Of a stretch of 64,000 nt of DNA, positions 43,865-53,833 are shown piece by piece. The DNA is from Synechococcus sp. A15-62 (lineage in GTDB: Bacteria; Cyanobacteriota; Cyanobacteriia; PCC-6307; Cyanobiaceae): positions 992,001 to 1,056,000 of the forward strand of contig NZ_CP047950.1 in the NCBI RefSeq assembly GCF_014280075.1, given 5' to 3'. A program made the translations under genes and the position numbers. Within the stretch, counting starts at the first letter, position 1. Each line of letters begins with the position of its first letter. The notes beneath the pieces were generated by a model. The model searched no databases. It had not been told where the DNA came from and saw only the letters and a program-made list of their open reading frames with translations.

Positions 43865-45117
43865 GCAGTGGCGCGGCGCCGCCAGCGCCGGCCGAGCTGC
43901 TCCAGTGCGGCGGAGGTTCCGCACAGGCTGAGTTGTGGTTCCCCCAGCCAACGTTGGGCGGCCTGGCGCACATCCGTGGGTGTCAGACCCGCGAGAGCCT
44001 CCACACAGCGTTGGTCATGATCGTCGGGCAGACCCTGGGCCTTCAGCTGAACCCGTCGCTCCGCCCGTTGGGAGCAGGTCTGCAGCCCCTGCGCGAGCTG
44101 GCCGATGTACTTGGCCCGTGCGAGCTCGAGAGCGGCTTCACTGAGAGGTTGCTCACTCAGCTCATCCCAGATGTTCAGCAGCAACTCAAGAGCGAGCTCT
44201 GAGCGCTCCTCCACACTGGAGGCCATCAGCACAAACGGCGCTGGCCCCGCCAAGGCAGGGAAGTGCGCGGCCACGTCGTAGGCCACGCCATGGTCTTCCC
44301 GCAGGCGTTGGAACAGCAGGCTCGACATGCCCACCCCCAGGTGGCACTGCAACAGACGCAGCGCCAGTTCATCCGGGTGGCCATGCCCCAGCGTCGCCTG
44401 CCCAAGCATCAGAACCACCTGTTCGGTGTCCATCGGTTCAAGTTGGATCGTCTCGGTCCCAACCGCTTCGGCATAGGGGCGGCGTCCTGAGGGATCGTTG
44501 CTGCTCCCCTGAGGCCAGTCGCAAAAGTCCTCAAGCGAGCCAATCGTCTCGATGATTTGTGGCGGGACGCTGCCCGCCAGGGCGAGAATGCTCGATGCCC
44601 GCGGGAGCCGTTCGGCCAGCGGGCGCAGTGCGTTCCGATCCAGATCAACCAGCTCCTCAGCGATGCCCATGGGGTCGTGGCCGTAGCCCCCGTTGCCGTA
44701 GACCAGTTGTCTCCAACCGGTCGTGGCGCAATGGAAGGGGTCCTCTCGTTGGCGTTGCAAGGCCTGAATCGTGAGCGAACGCTCAAGGGTCACCTGGCCA
44801 GGCTCAAGTTGGGGAGAACGAACCATCTGTGCCAACAGGGGCAGGAGCTGCCCTGCGTCTTCCACCGTGCAGCGCAGGCTCAGCACAAGGGCGTCCTCCT
44901 GGGCATCGCAGCGCAGACCAGCTCCGCATCCCTCAACAAGGTCCGCCAGGTCCACGTGGTTGTGTTGTCCACAGCCGCGGCTGAGCAGGGATGCCAGCAG
45001 GTCATGGGCGCCCCGTGTTCCGGCAGGGTCGTCGGCGCTGCCGAAGGGAAGCAGCAGTTTCGCGGCCAGAATCCCCGGGCTGGAGACCGGTTCGATCAGC
45101 AGTTCGGGGTTGCTCAT
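43861..45117 (-). CDS. M16-family peptidase, probably non-catalytic partner
   Basis: The protein is 418 residues from [10 protein letters not shown]. It has the M16 fold pattern (GTRGAHDLLASLLSRGCGQHNHVDLADLVEGCGA, then LRLLQCHLGVGMSSLLFQRLREDHGVAYDVA). It lacks the zinc-binding HxxEH at the expected site, so it probably complements the active protein encoded just upstream, as beta-type subunits do. The start overlaps that gene's stop (ATGA). Confidence 0.88.
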   Translation of the reverse strand: MSNPELLIEPVSSPGILAAKLLLPFGSADDPAGTRGAHDLLASLLSRGCGQHNHVDLADLVEGCGAGLRCDAQEDALVLSLRCTVEDAGQLLPLLAQMVRSPQLEPGQVTLERSLTIQALQRQREDPFHCATTGWRQLVYGNGGYGHDPMGIAEELVDLDRNALRPLAERLPRASSILALAGSVPPQIIETIGSLEDFCDWPQGSSNDPSGRRPYAEAVGTETIQLEPMDTEQVVLMLGQATLGHGHPDELALRLLQCHLGVGMSSLLFQRLREDHGVAYDVAAHFPALAGPAPFVLMASSVEERSELALELLLNIWDELSEQPLSEAALELARAKYIGQLAQGLQTCSQRAERRVQLKAQGLPDDHDQRCVEALAGLTPTDVRQAAQRWLGEPQLSLCGTSAALEQLGRRWRRRATA

Positions 45118-46397
45118 CCGTTTTTCGTCTTGGCTTGGGCGGTCAGCACAAATGCCTGTTCGGGTTGAAGCCTTGGAAACAGGTCTGAGCGAAGCCGCTC
45201 GGCCGTCCATGGCAACAGGAAGGCCAGGGGGTGGAGCAGATCCTGCTGTCGATCCCAGAGGGTCTGGCTGGCGCTGAGCCCAGACACCTGGCCCGTCGAT
45301 TCCAAGGCATAGCGCAGTCCGTTGCTCACCAGCTGCTGGCCCCGTTTCAGCTCCTGATCGCTGACCAGCTCATCTGCCATGGCATGCAGCTGCCGGTTCA
45401 CCTCGTCTTCCACCGCCTCCAGATGCTCGTCGGGGCAGATCACCTCCAGAGTGATCAGGCTTCCCTGCTCCAGAACCGAAAGGTCCATCGACACACTTTC
45501 AACGATCTGCAGTTCCTCCCTCAAGCGGTTCACGAGACGGCTGCGTCGCCCTTCCCCCAGAAGGGTTGTGGCGAGATCAGCTGCCATCACGCCTGCCTGA
45601 TCCTTGGCTGGGGGTGCTTCCCAGAGCATCAGCAGTCGGGCGGATTCGAGCCGGTCCACAACAACGCTCTCGCGTCCAGGACGCACGCTCAGGGGTAATG
45701 ACGCTGAAGACGGATCTGTGGCATCCAGGAGGCCCGCCAGAGCCGAGGACCCCGGGGCACTGCGCAGCTCAGTGGATGGCGGGCCCGCTATCGCCAGGCA
45801 GCAGTTGGAACCGCGGTACTGCCGCTGATGAAACGCCCGCATGGCCTCGGGCGTCATGCTCTTCAGGCTGCGGGGTGTCCCCAGGATGGGTCGGCCGTAG
45901 GGGTGCTGGTCACAGCCCTTGCTCAACAGCAGTTGCAGCACCTGCTCATTGGGTTGATCGGCGTATTGGGCGATCTCTTCAAGCACCACCCCACGTTCCG
46001 TGTGGAACCCGTCAGCCTCGAGGCTTGGTTGTAACACCAGTTCCAACAACAGATCCAACGCTTCGCGGGCTCGATCCGGTGGTGCCAATACGTGGAAGTG
46101 AACGTCATCAAAGCCAGTGGCGGCATTGCTGCTGCCCCCCAGAGCTTCGATGGCCTCGTCGAACGCCCCAGCCTCCAGATGCTCACTTCCCTTGAACACC
46201 ATGTGTTCGAGGAAATGGGCCATGCCCTCTTCCCCTGGCTGCTCACTGGCACTGCCGGCACGGCACCACAGATCAAGACAGGTCAGGGGTGCATCCGGCA
46301 TGTCGGCCGTCACGCAGAGCACTCCGTTGGGGAGGGTCCAATGGTCGAGTGGGGGACCGGAGAACGGAAGGTTCAGAACTGCGTGGCAAAGTTCCAT
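45114..46397 (-). CDS. M16-family zinc peptidase (catalytic)
   Basis: The protein is 427 residues from [14 protein letters not shown]; the longer ORF upstream is antisense to pcyA. The zinc motif HFLEH lies in [21 protein letters not shown], and the downstream Glu is in [17 protein letters not shown]. It likely forms a heterodimer with the following gene and degrades peptides. Its start is 18 bases from the divergent pcyA start. Confidence 0.9.
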   Translation of the reverse strand: MELCHAVLNLPFSGPPLDHWTLPNGVLCVTADMPDAPLTCLDLWCRAGSASEQPGEEGMAHFLEHMVFKGSEHLEAGAFDEAIEALGGSSNAATGFDDVHFHVLAPPDRAREALDLLLELVLQPSLEADGFHTERGVVLEEIAQYADQPNEQVLQLLLSKGCDQHPYGRPILGTPRSLKSMTPEAMRAFHQRQYRGSNCCLAIAGPPSTELRSAPGSSALAGLLDATDPSSASLPLSVRPGRESVVVDRLESARLLMLWEAPPAKDQAGVMAADLATTLLGEGRRSRLVNRLREELQIVESVSMDLSVLEQGSLITLEVICPDEHLEAVEDEVNRQLHAMADELVSDQELKRGQQLVSNGLRYALESTGQVSGLSASQTLWDRQQDLLHPLAFLLPWTAERLRSDLFPRLQPEQAFVLTAQAKTKNG

Positions 46398-46415
46398 TCT
46401 GTGCCTGCCCGTTCG

Positions 46416-47159
46416 ATGCAGCCCAAGCCACTGGCGCCCCCGCCAGGACAGCATCCCCTCGTGCAGGCCTTGGCGGCGTCGATCCGTAGTGCCTGGGCGG
46501 GATTGCCCGGATTGGAGATCCTCCCCTGCGATGAGGATTTGCGCTTCATCCAGGGGCAACTCGATGGCGAAGGCCTGTCGATCGGCAACGAGCTTTTTCG
46601 TTGCATCGGTCTTCGCAAGCTTCATTTGGAGGTTGCGCGACTCGGCAACGGTCTGCAGATCCTCCACAGCGTCTGGTTTCCCGACCCCCACTACGACCTG
46701 CCGATCTTCGGGGCCGACATCGTGGCCGGCCCTGCGGGCATCTCCGCCGCGATCGTCGATCTCTCCCCCACATCTGATGCCCTGCCGGAACAGCTGATCC
46801 AACGGCTTGAGGCCAGGCCATGGCCGGTGTTCCGTCAGGTTCGGGAGCTGCCGGCCTGGGGCTCCGCCATCTTCTCGAACAAGGTGTGCTTCATCCGCCC
46901 AGATGGTGCTGACGAGGAAGCAGCCTTTCAGCAGCTGGTGAGCCACTACCTGCAGGTGATGGCCACCAGCGTGATCGAGGCGACTCCCGAACCGTCAACG
47001 GCTCTCACTACAGTCCGCCGGTACGAGGGTCAGTTGAACTATTGCCTTCAGCAGAAACGCAACGACAAGACCCGCCGCGTGCTCGAAAAGGCCTTCGATT
47101 CAGCCTGGGCCGATCGCTACATCGACATGCTTCTGTTCGACAACCCACCGGAACTCTGA
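46416..47159 (+). CDS. pcyA: Phycocyanobilin:ferredoxin oxidoreductase
   Basis: The 247-residue bilin reductase contains [24 protein letters not shown], which includes the conserved His and the catalytic Asp. The later segment [24 protein letters not shown] is also typical. It reduces biliverdin IXalpha to phycocyanobilin, the chromophore for phycobiliproteins such as ApcF. Its stop overlaps the next start (TGATG), so it is coupled to a DevB-like gene. Confidence 0.94.
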   Translation: MQPKPLAPPPGQHPLVQALAASIRSAWAGLPGLEILPCDEDLRFIQGQLDGEGLSIGNELFRCIGLRKLHLEVARLGNGLQILHSVWFPDPHYDLPIFGADIVAGPAGISAAIVDLSPTSDALPEQLIQRLEARPWPVFRQVRELPAWGSAIFSNKVCFIRPDGADEEAAFQQLVSHYLQVMATSVIEATPEPSTALTTVRRYEGQLNYCLQQKRNDKTRRVLEKAFDSAWADRYIDMLLFDNPPEL

Positions 47160-48055
47160 TGACCCCCAAGCGCTGGTCTGTTCTGGCTGGAAGTTTGGTC
47201 ATTGCGGTCATCGGCGGATGGTTGCTGCGGCCGACGCCCGAACCCAAGCCGGTTGAACCAGCGCCTGCTCGCACGGTTCGTCCCGAAGCGGTTGCTGCCC
47301 TGGGGCAGCTGGAGCCCGCCGGGGACATCCGCAATCTGGCGGCTCCCAATGCGGGGATGGCAGGCACACCGCGGGTGTCAGCCCTCAATGTGAATGAGGG
47401 TGATTTGATCAAGCGGGGCCAGGTGTTGGCGTCCTTCGATCACCGGGATGGCCTGCTCGCTGATCTGGAGCGCGTCGATGCGCAGCTGCGCAGCCTCGAC
47501 CAGGAGATACAGCTTCAGGCCCTTGAGGTGGAGCGCTTCAGCAAAGCCGCCTATTGGGGTGCGGCCGAATTGACTCTGGTGGACAACAAGCGTGAAGAGC
47601 TGGTGCGTCTTCAGGGAAAGCGGGATCAGGCCCTGGCGGAGCGCAAAGGGCTGCAGGCCGACATCGTGCTTAGTCAGCTGATCTCGCCCCTTGATGGTGT
47701 TGTGCTCAAGCTGCATGCCCGTGCAGGCGAGCGCCCCGGTGCAGAGGGGGTGATGGATGTGGGGGCCAATCAGGCGATGCAGGCCAGCATCGAGGTCTAC
47801 GAATCCGATATCTCCCTGATCCGCCTCGACCAGTCCGTGCGCCTCATCAGCGAGAACGGTGGTTTCCGGGGTGAACTCGTCGGACGCGTCCTGCGCATCA
47901 GCCCGCAGGTGGAACAACGGTCTGTTCTCTCCACCGATCCCACCGGCGATGCCGACGCCCGCGTTGTGGCGGTTGATGTGGTGCTCAACCCTGAAGATGC
48001 CGCCAAGGTCAGCCGTCTGGCTGGTTTGAAGGTGATCGCCCGCTTCGATCCATGA
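47159..48055 (+). CDS. devB: DevB-like HlyD-family membrane fusion protein
   Basis: The 298-residue protein has an N-terminal anchor helix (8-24), a lipoyl-like half (VSALNVNEGDLIKRGQVLASFD), a coiled-coil region (about 95-165), the second lipoyl half (LISPLDGVVLKLHARAGERP) and a beta-barrel. It is the adapter of a DevBCA-type ABC exporter, which in heterocyst formers exports glycolipids; here the cargo is unknown. Confidence 0.85.
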   Translation: MTPKRWSVLAGSLVIAVIGGWLLRPTPEPKPVEPAPARTVRPEAVAALGQLEPAGDIRNLAAPNAGMAGTPRVSALNVNEGDLIKRGQVLASFDHRDGLLADLERVDAQLRSLDQEIQLQALEVERFSKAAYWGAAELTLVDNKREELVRLQGKRDQALAERKGLQADIVLSQLISPLDGVVLKLHARAGERPGAEGVMDVGANQAMQASIEVYESDISLIRLDQSVRLISENGGFRGELVGRVLRISPQVEQRSVLSTDPTGDADARVVAVDVVLNPEDAAKVSRLAGLKVIARFDP

Positions 48056-49221
48056 ACCGGTTCTGGCGGGGCCGTCGGATTCCCCTCTCCTGGCTGTTGC
48101 TGACGCGCCAGCCCGTGCGGTTGCTGGTGGCACTCGCCGGCATCAGCTTCGCGGGAATCCTGATGTTCATGCAGCTCGGATTCCGTGATGGCCTTTTTGA
48201 TGCCAGCGTCACGGCGCACCGGCTGTTCGATGCCGATGTCGTTCTGATCAGTCCCCGCTCCGCCAGCTCCGTGAGCATGGAAGCCTTTCCAAGGCGGAGG
48301 CTGGTTCAGACCCTGGCTGATCCAGCTGTCGATGGGGTGACCCCGGTGCACTGGGGGCTGATGCTCTGGCGGAACCCTGAAACGCGGCGCAACCGGTCGA
48401 TCCTCGCCTTGGGCTTCAACCCTGACGACCCCTTCTTCGTCGACCCCTCCCTGGCTGAAAAAACTGACGCTCTCAAGCAGAAAGGGCGGATCCTGTTCGA
48501 TCAGCTGTCACGCCCTGAATTCGGACCCATTGCCGATTGGTATCGCGATGGCCGAGTGGTGGAGACCGAGATCGCTGGCAACCGCGTCCGGGTGGCGGGT
48601 TTGGTGAGCCTGGGCACCAGCTTCGGTGCTGACGGCAATCTGCTCACGAGCACCGAGACGTTTCTCGATCTGATGCCTCAGAAGCCGCCTGGGGCGATCG
48701 AAGTGGGTCTAGTGCGCTTAAAGCCAGGAGCGGATCCTGAGCAGGTGGTGTCCCGATTAAGCCAGCGGCTGCCCAAGGATGTTTCGGTGCTGACCAAGCA
48801 GGGCTTCATCGATTTCGAGCAGAACTACTGGAAGAGCAGCACTTCCATCGGTTTCATCTTCAGCCTCGGTGCTGCCATGGGCTTCGTGGTGGGCTGCGTG
48901 ATCGTGTACCAGGTGCTCTACACCGATGTGAGTGATCACCTGCCGGAGTACGCCACCTTGATGGCCATGGGCTATCGCCTCAGCCACCTCTTGGGAGTGG
49001 TGGTTCGTGAGGGCTTCTATTTGGCGGCGATGGGGTACGTCCCCGCCTACCTGGCTGGTCAGGGGCTGTACTGGTTCGTTCGTGACGCCACCAAGCTGCC
49101 CGTCGGCATGGATTTGTCCCGGGCGTTGACCGTTCTGGTGATGATCCTGGTGATGTGCATGTTGTCGTCGTTCCTGGCCATGCGTCGTCTCATTGATGCA
49201 GACCCTGCGGAGATCTTCTGA
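48052..49221 (+). CDS. devC: DevC-like ABC exporter permease
   Basis: The 389-residue permease has the FtsX/MacB-like topology. An N-terminal helix is followed by a large periplasmic domain (about 60-260) and three C-terminal helices (SIGFIFSLGAAMGFVVGCVIVYQVLY; the last ends MCMLSSFLAMRRLIDADP). It overlaps devB and devA by a few bases. Confidence 0.87.
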   Translation: MNRFWRGRRIPLSWLLLTRQPVRLLVALAGISFAGILMFMQLGFRDGLFDASVTAHRLFDADVVLISPRSASSVSMEAFPRRRLVQTLADPAVDGVTPVHWGLMLWRNPETRRNRSILALGFNPDDPFFVDPSLAEKTDALKQKGRILFDQLSRPEFGPIADWYRDGRVVETEIAGNRVRVAGLVSLGTSFGADGNLLTSTETFLDLMPQKPPGAIEVGLVRLKPGADPEQVVSRLSQRLPKDVSVLTKQGFIDFEQNYWKSSTSIGFIFSLGAAMGFVVGCVIVYQVLYTDVSDHLPEYATLMAMGYRLSHLLGVVVREGFYLAAMGYVPAYLAGQGLYWFVRDATKLPVGMDLSRALTVLVMILVMCMLSSFLAMRRLIDADPAEIF

Positions 49222-49898
49222 TGGCCGCTGTTGTTGTCGACAACCTCTTCCATGCCTTCGGTCAAGGGGAGATGCGCCGCGAGGTTCTTCAGAACATCAG
49301 CTTCAGCATCGAGCCGGGCGAAGTGGTGTTGCTCACCGGTCCCTCCGGCTGTGGCAAGACAACGCTGCTCACATTGATCGGCGCCTTGCGGACGGTTCAG
49401 CAGGGCCAGGTGTCTGTGCTTGGTCAATCCCTGGATGGAGCTGGTCGTCGTCGTCGCCAGCAGCTGCGCCGGCGCATTGGAATGATTTTTCAGGGGCACA
49501 ACCTCCTGCGCTGCCTCACGGCTGAACAGAACGTGCAGATGGGAGCTGATCTTCTGCCTGATCTCAGCTACAGGGCCCGTCGGGATGAGGCCCGTCAGTG
49601 GCTCCGTGCCGTCGGCCTGGAGGACCACATGGCCAAAGTCCCCCATGACCTGTCCGGAGGACAAAAGCAACGGGTCGCCATTGCCCGTGCCCTTGCCGCC
49701 AACCCCCGTCTTCTTCTTGCTGATGAACCCACCGCTGCCTTGGACAGCCGTACGGGCCGGGAGGTGGTGGAGCTGCTTCGCCGACTGGCCCGTGAACAAT
49801 CCTGCGCGGTGCTGATGGTGACCCATGACCCGCGCATCGTTGATGTTGCCGATCGCTTGCTCCAGATGGAGGACGGGCGATTAAAGAATGCTGTTTAG
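49221..49898 (+). CDS. devA: DevA-like ABC exporter ATPase
   Basis: The 225-residue ATPase has Walker [11 protein letters not shown]-loop region, signature [16 protein letters not shown], Walker B LLLADEPT and H-loop VTHD. It completes the exporter. The start shares one base with the devC stop. Confidence 0.92.
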   Translation: MAAVVVDNLFHAFGQGEMRREVLQNISFSIEPGEVVLLTGPSGCGKTTLLTLIGALRTVQQGQVSVLGQSLDGAGRRRRQQLRRRIGMIFQGHNLLRCLTAEQNVQMGADLLPDLSYRARRDEARQWLRAVGLEDHMAKVPHDLSGGQKQRVAIARALAANPRLLLADEPTAALDSRTGREVVELLRRLAREQSCAVLMVTHDPRIVDVADRLLQMEDGRLKNAV

Positions 49899-49934
49899 TA
49901 AGATGAATGTTGATATCAGAGCCCGCAGTTCCGC

Positions 49935-50090
49935 ATGGCCAAGCGCAGAAACCTGAAGAAAGAAAAGCAGGAGCGGAACCGCGCCTACGCGCGCAAGTTC
50001 AAGAAGCGCAAGATGCGGAACGATGGCCGTGGTGAAGGCGCAGGTAACGGTGTGACCGGAACCGCCAACAACGGTGGTGCCGCCGACTGA
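49935..50090 (+). CDS. 51-residue very basic protein, unknown
   Basis: A short ORF starting MAKRRNLKKEKQERN, with a Lys/Arg-rich first half (RAYARKFKKRKMRN) and a Gly/Asn/Ala-rich tail. The composition suggests RNA or DNA binding. It is 36 bases downstream of devA and is followed within 22 bases by a strong terminator, so it is probably expressed. Confidence 0.65.
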   Translation: MAKRRNLKKEKQERNRAYARKFKKRKMRNDGRGEGAGNGVTGTANNGGAAD

Positions 50091-50111
50091 TCAGCGGTTC
50101 AAATCATCCAT

Positions 50112-50138
50112 AAAAGGGGGCCTGAGGGCCCCTTTTTT
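50112..50138 (+). terminator. Rho-independent terminator
   Basis: GGGGCC/GGCCCC stem with loop TGAG, flanked by A's on the 5' side and a run of six T's (50133-50138) on the 3' side. It ends the transcript of the small basic protein and probably the pcyA-dev operon. Confidence 0.9.
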
Positions 50139-50179
50139 GTTGTTCGTAGGGTGGGTGGCCATCTGCATCGGCTGTCGCG

Positions 50180-51112
50180 ATGTTCGTCAGCGTCGTTATT
50201 CCGACCTACAACCGACGCCCGATCCTTGAGAAATGCCTCTCGGCACTGGAAGATCAGCAGCTTGCTGGAGCTCTTCAGGACTACGAGGTTGTTGTGGTCG
50301 ACGACGGGTCCACCGATGGAACGCCGTCATGGCTGAGTGAGCAGGCCCATCGTTTTCCCCATGTACGCCTGTTTGAGCAGGAGCACGGTGGCCCTGCGGA
50401 GGGCCGGAACCGAGGCGTGGATCACGCCCGTGGCGATGTGATCGTCTTCATAGACAGCGACCTGGTGGTCACAGAAACCTTCCTGGCCACCCATGCACGG
50501 GCGTTGAAGCAGTGCTGGCAACGGCGGGGTGATCAGCTCTGCTTCACCTATGGCGCGGTCATCAACACCGCCAACTTCGAAGCACCCTGCTCGGAACGCC
50601 ACAAATTACGTGACTTGTCCTGGGCTTATTTCGCCACCGGCAATGTGGCCATCGATCGGGAGGTGCTGGAGCGCTCAGGCTTGTTTGACACCGGTTTCCG
50701 CCTTTATGGCTGGGAAGACTTGGAACTCGGTGAGCGTCTGCGGCGGATGGGGGTTGAGTTGGTCAAGTGTCCGGACGCTGTCGGGTACCACTGGCACCCA
50801 GCCCTGAGTCTCGACCAGATCCCCCGTCTTGTGGAAGTGGAGGGAGAACGGGCGCGTATGGGGCTTGTCTTTTACCGCAAGCATCCAACCAGGCGGGTGC
50901 GCTTGATCATTCAGTTCACCTGGTTCCATCGCATCCTTTGGGAAGTGCTCACCCTCTGTGGGCTGATCAATCCCTCCAGCATTCGCCCACTGCTCCGCTG
51001 GCTGATTCGGCACGGCTATCCGGGAACGGCGATGGAGCTGCTTCGTTTGCCCCTCAATCGCATCGGTGTGCGTGCCCTGTTCCGCGAGGCCAGAGCAGCC
51101 GGACTTCGCTGA
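50180..51112 (+). CDS. Family 2 glycosyltransferase
   Basis: The 310-residue GT-A protein has SVVIPTYNR, VVVVDDGSTDGT, a DSD metal motif in VIVFIDSDLVV, and the acceptor-side GWEDLELGERLRR. A possible C-terminal amphipathic region follows. It transfers an unknown sugar, perhaps to surface polysaccharide; no other such genes are near. Confidence 0.88.
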   Translation: MFVSVVIPTYNRRPILEKCLSALEDQQLAGALQDYEVVVVDDGSTDGTPSWLSEQAHRFPHVRLFEQEHGGPAEGRNRGVDHARGDVIVFIDSDLVVTETFLATHARALKQCWQRRGDQLCFTYGAVINTANFEAPCSERHKLRDLSWAYFATGNVAIDREVLERSGLFDTGFRLYGWEDLELGERLRRMGVELVKCPDAVGYHWHPALSLDQIPRLVEVEGERARMGLVFYRKHPTRRVRLIIQFTWFHRILWEVLTLCGLINPSSIRPLLRWLIRHGYPGTAMELLRLPLNRIGVRALFREARAAGLR

Positions 51113-51152
51113 TCAACGTTTTGATACCTTCTATAGGTCCTTTCACTCCGCA

Positions 51153-51217
51153 CACCTGCCCGTTTCGGGTGCACCGTGAGACCAGCTCTGGCTGGTTGTT
51201 CAGGTCCCTGGCAGGTG
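51153..51217 (+). promoter_or_regulatory. Structured rpsB leader
   Basis: CACCTGCC (51153-51160) can pair with GGCAGGTG (51210-51217), enclosing a perfect 6-bp hairpin ACCAGC-TCTG-GCTGGT (51181-51196) and a small CCCG-TTT-CGGG stem. Such a folded leader is compatible with autoregulation by ribosomal protein S2, which is known in other bacteria; the role here is inferred. Confidence 0.4.
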
Positions 51218-51242
51218 GAGGCGAACCCGAAACCCTCAAGCC

Positions 51243-51959
51243 ATGGCTGTCGTCACCCTCGCCGAGATGATGGAAGCTGGCGCCCACTTTGGGCACCAGA
51301 CCCGTCGTTGGAACCCCAAGATGTCGCGCTACATCTATTGCGCGCGCAACGGCGTTCACATCATCGACCTCGTGCAGACTGCCGTCTGCATGAACAACGC
51401 TTACAAGTGGACCCGTTCTGCTGCCCGCAGCGGCAAGCGTTTCCTCTTCGTTGGTACCAAGAAGCAAGCCTCTGAAGTGGTGGCGCTTGAAGCCGCCCGC
51501 TGCGGAGCCTCCTATGTGAACCAGCGCTGGTTGGGCGGCATGCTCACCAACTGGACCACCATGAAGGCCCGGATCGACCGCCTCAAGGATCTGGAGCGGA
51601 TGGAGTCCAGTGGTGCCATCGCCATGCGCCCCAAGAAAGAGGGTGCGGTGCTGCGTCGCGAACTCGAGCGTCTCCAGAAGTACCTGGGTGGTCTCAAGAA
51701 CATGCGTCGCCTGCCCGACGTTGTGGTTCTGGTGGACCAGCGTCGTGAGTCGAATGCCGTGCTCGAAGCCCGCAAGCTCGACATTCCCCTGGTCTCCATG
51801 CTGGACACCAACTGCGATCCAGACCTCTGTGAGGTGCCGATTCCCTGCAACGACGACGCCGTTCGTTCTGTTCAACTGATTCTGGGCCGTTTGGCCGATG
51901 CGATCAATGAGGGCCGTCACGGTTCCAACGATCAGCGTGGTGGCGACAGCGAAGGCTGA
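51243..51959 (+). CDS. rpsB: 30S ribosomal protein S2
   Basis: The 238-residue protein has [19 protein letters not shown]-type start (here [19 protein letters not shown]), [13 protein letters not shown] and the DTNCDPD motif. It binds the 30S body. First gene of the rpsB-tsf unit. Confidence 0.97.
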   Translation: MAVVTLAEMMEAGAHFGHQTRRWNPKMSRYIYCARNGVHIIDLVQTAVCMNNAYKWTRSAARSGKRFLFVGTKKQASEVVALEAARCGASYVNQRWLGGMLTNWTTMKARIDRLKDLERMESSGAIAMRPKKEGAVLRRELERLQKYLGGLKNMRRLPDVVVLVDQRRESNAVLEARKLDIPLVSMLDTNCDPDLCEVPIPCNDDAVRSVQLILGRLADAINEGRHGSNDQRGGDSEG

Positions 51960-51981
51960 TCTCCTCTCACCGCTAAGTTCA

Positions 51982-52013
51982 CGCCGCTGATTCCAAACAG
52001 GGAATCGGCGGCG
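51982..52013 (+). terminator. Stem-loop between rpsB and tsf (attenuator-like)
   Basis: A 13-bp stem (51982-51994 with 52001-52013; one G-T wobble) with a six-base loop lies in the 84-base gap. It is GC-rich, and only a weak T-rich stretch follows, so it may partly terminate or stabilise the rpsB message rather than end it fully. Confidence 0.6.
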
Positions 52014-52043
52014 ATTCAATTTCCCTTCTCACTGCTCCGACCG

Positions 52044-52706
52044 ATGGCTGCTGCCGTATCCGCCAAGCTTGTCAAAGAACTGCGCGACAAGACTGGCGCG
52101 GGGATGATGGATTGCAAAAAGGCCCTGGCCGCCACGGAAGGCGATGCCAACAAGGCCGTTGAGTGGCTTCGCCAGAAAGGCATCGCCAGCGCTGAAAAGA
52201 AATCCGGTCGCACCGCCGCCGAGGGTGCCATCGGCAGCTACATCCACACCGGTGCCCGCGTCGGTGTTCTGGTTGAGGTGAACTGCGAAACCGACTTCGT
52301 GGCCCGGGGCGACATGTTCCAGTCGCTTCTGCGTGATGTCTCCATGCAGGTGGCGGCATGCCCCAACGTGGAGTACGTCACCACCGACGAGATCCCCAAC
52401 GAGATCCGTGAGCGGGAAAAGGCGATCGAGATGGGCCGTGACGATCTCGAGGGCAAGCCGGAGCAGATGAAGGAAAAGATCGTTGAAGGTCGCATTGGCA
52501 AGCGCCTCAAGGAACTCGCTCTCATGGAGCAACCTTTCATCAAGGACAGCTCCATCACCGTTGCTGACCTCGTGAAGCAAACCGCCGGCAAAATCGGCGA
52601 GAACGTGAAAGTTCGTCGCTTCACCCGTTACACCCTGGGCGAGGGCATCGAGGTGGAAGAGAACGATTTCGCTGCTGAAGTGGCGTCCATGCAGAACGCC
52701 GGCTGA
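52044..52706 (+). CDS. tsf: Elongation factor Ts
   Basis: The 220-residue protein has [19 protein letters not shown], the N-terminal UBA-like module. The dimerisation and EF-Tu-contact part carries [12 protein letters not shown]. It is shorter than the E. coli protein, as in other cyanobacteria. It recycles EF-Tu-GDP. Confidence 0.97.
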   Translation: MAAAVSAKLVKELRDKTGAGMMDCKKALAATEGDANKAVEWLRQKGIASAEKKSGRTAAEGAIGSYIHTGARVGVLVEVNCETDFVARGDMFQSLLRDVSMQVAACPNVEYVTTDEIPNEIREREKAIEMGRDDLEGKPEQMKEKIVEGRIGKRLKELALMEQPFIKDSSITVADLVKQTAGKIGENVKVRRFTRYTLGEGIEVEENDFAAEVASMQNAG

Positions 52707-52711
52707 TTCCC

Positions 52712-53833
52712 TTGTCCGACCCGGACGTCAGGCCTGCTTACGACCCGTCAGAACAGCTGGCACGCCTTCAAAGGTTGTGCCGGCTGCGGGCCATCGCCCT
52801 GTACAGAGAGCAGGCTCTCTATCTCCAGGTGCTGCGGGAACTGCTGGAAGGAGCAACCCGTCAGGCTTTGTTCAATCTTCTCGGTGAGGTTGATCCCTCC
52901 CGTTTCAGTCGGCTTCCGGAGTCGACCCGTCAAAACTTCCACGCATCGGTCAAAGACTTGACCGATCGCTGCAGCGTCCTGCTCACGGTGGAGCAGCTGA
53001 TGCAACTGGTGCGGCAGATGCAGGAGGAGCAACGGCGCCAGCAGGCCCATGCCAGCAGAAGCATGTTGCAGAAGCTCAGTCGCCAGACCCAGGACAGTGC
53101 GCCTGAACCCGAGCCACCCACGTCTGAGCTGCCGCGGGAGGAACCCAGTGGATCTATTCAGCTGAGCTTGGCCTCACCGCTTGAATCCCCCCAGATGACC
53201 TCTGCTCAGGATCCCATCAAAGAACCGGTTCCTGAACCAGCAGACAGCAATTCCTCGGGAGATTTGGATGTGCTCCGCTCACTGTTCGAGCTGGCCGGTG
53301 ACGCGATGCAGCAGGCCCACCAGCCCCTTGAGCCCGGTGCTGCCCATGACCCATCGCTGGAAGAAAACCAACACTTTCTCCCGAATGAACCGGATGCGTT
53401 GTTGAACTGGATCCACGCCATGGATCAGGCGCTTGAGCGACGCCTGCGCAACCTGTCCCATGCGGTAAATGTGCAGATGCTGCGGTCAGGACTGGCCCAG
53501 ACCCTTCTGCCCATAAGCCTGCTGGATGCTGTCTTAAAGGGACAGGTCGAAACGCAGCCAACGGCCACGAATGTGCTTCGCCTCCGCCTCCCTCTGGCTG
53601 TCGGCGAGCTCGACCAGGGAATGGATGTGCTCTGTGTGCTCTTACGCAGCAACGATCTGGAGTTCGACAGCCCACGTCTGCGTCAGTGCCGCAAACGATT
53701 GCGCGCTCACCACCATGCTCTGCTCACAATGGTGCGGCAGCAGCGTCATTGGCAGCGTCGCTCCCTGGATCGTGAGGCCCGGACCCATTGGCAGACCCCA
53801 TCCGATTCAACGCAGCAGCTGAGCGGGGACTGA
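52712..53833 (+). CDS. Cyanobacterial hypothetical protein upstream of recG
   Basis: The 373-residue protein has a TTG start. An alpha-helical N-terminal third (LCRLRAIALYREQALYLQVLRELLEG), a Gln/Pro/Ser-rich low-complexity middle (about 125-225) and a second helical part with LRNLSHAVNVQMLRSGL and LRLPLAVGELDQGMDVL. No known domain. Its end overlaps the recG start by 46 bases, suggesting coupling and perhaps a DNA-repair link. Confidence 0.7.
   Translation: MSDPDVRPAYDPSEQLARLQRLCRLRAIALYREQALYLQVLRELLEGATRQALFNLLGEVDPSRFSRLPESTRQNFHASVKDLTDRCSVLLTVEQLMQLVRQMQEEQRRQQAHASRSMLQKLSRQTQDSAPEPEPPTSELPREEPSGSIQLSLASPLESPQMTSAQDPIKEPVPEPADSNSSGDLDVLRSLFELAGDAMQQAHQPLEPGAAHDPSLEENQHFLPNEPDALLNWIHAMDQALERRLRNLSHAVNVQMLRSGLAQTLLPISLLDAVLKGQVETQPTATNVLRLRLPLAVGELDQGMDVLCVLLRSNDLEFDSPRLRQCRKRLRAHHHALLTMVRQQRHWQRRSLDREARTHWQTPSDSTQQLSGD

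Noticed and set aside
45114-46946. Extended 610-codon form of the M16 protease
   Set aside because: The extra N-terminal part is antisense to pcyA; ATG at 46397 matches the family start.
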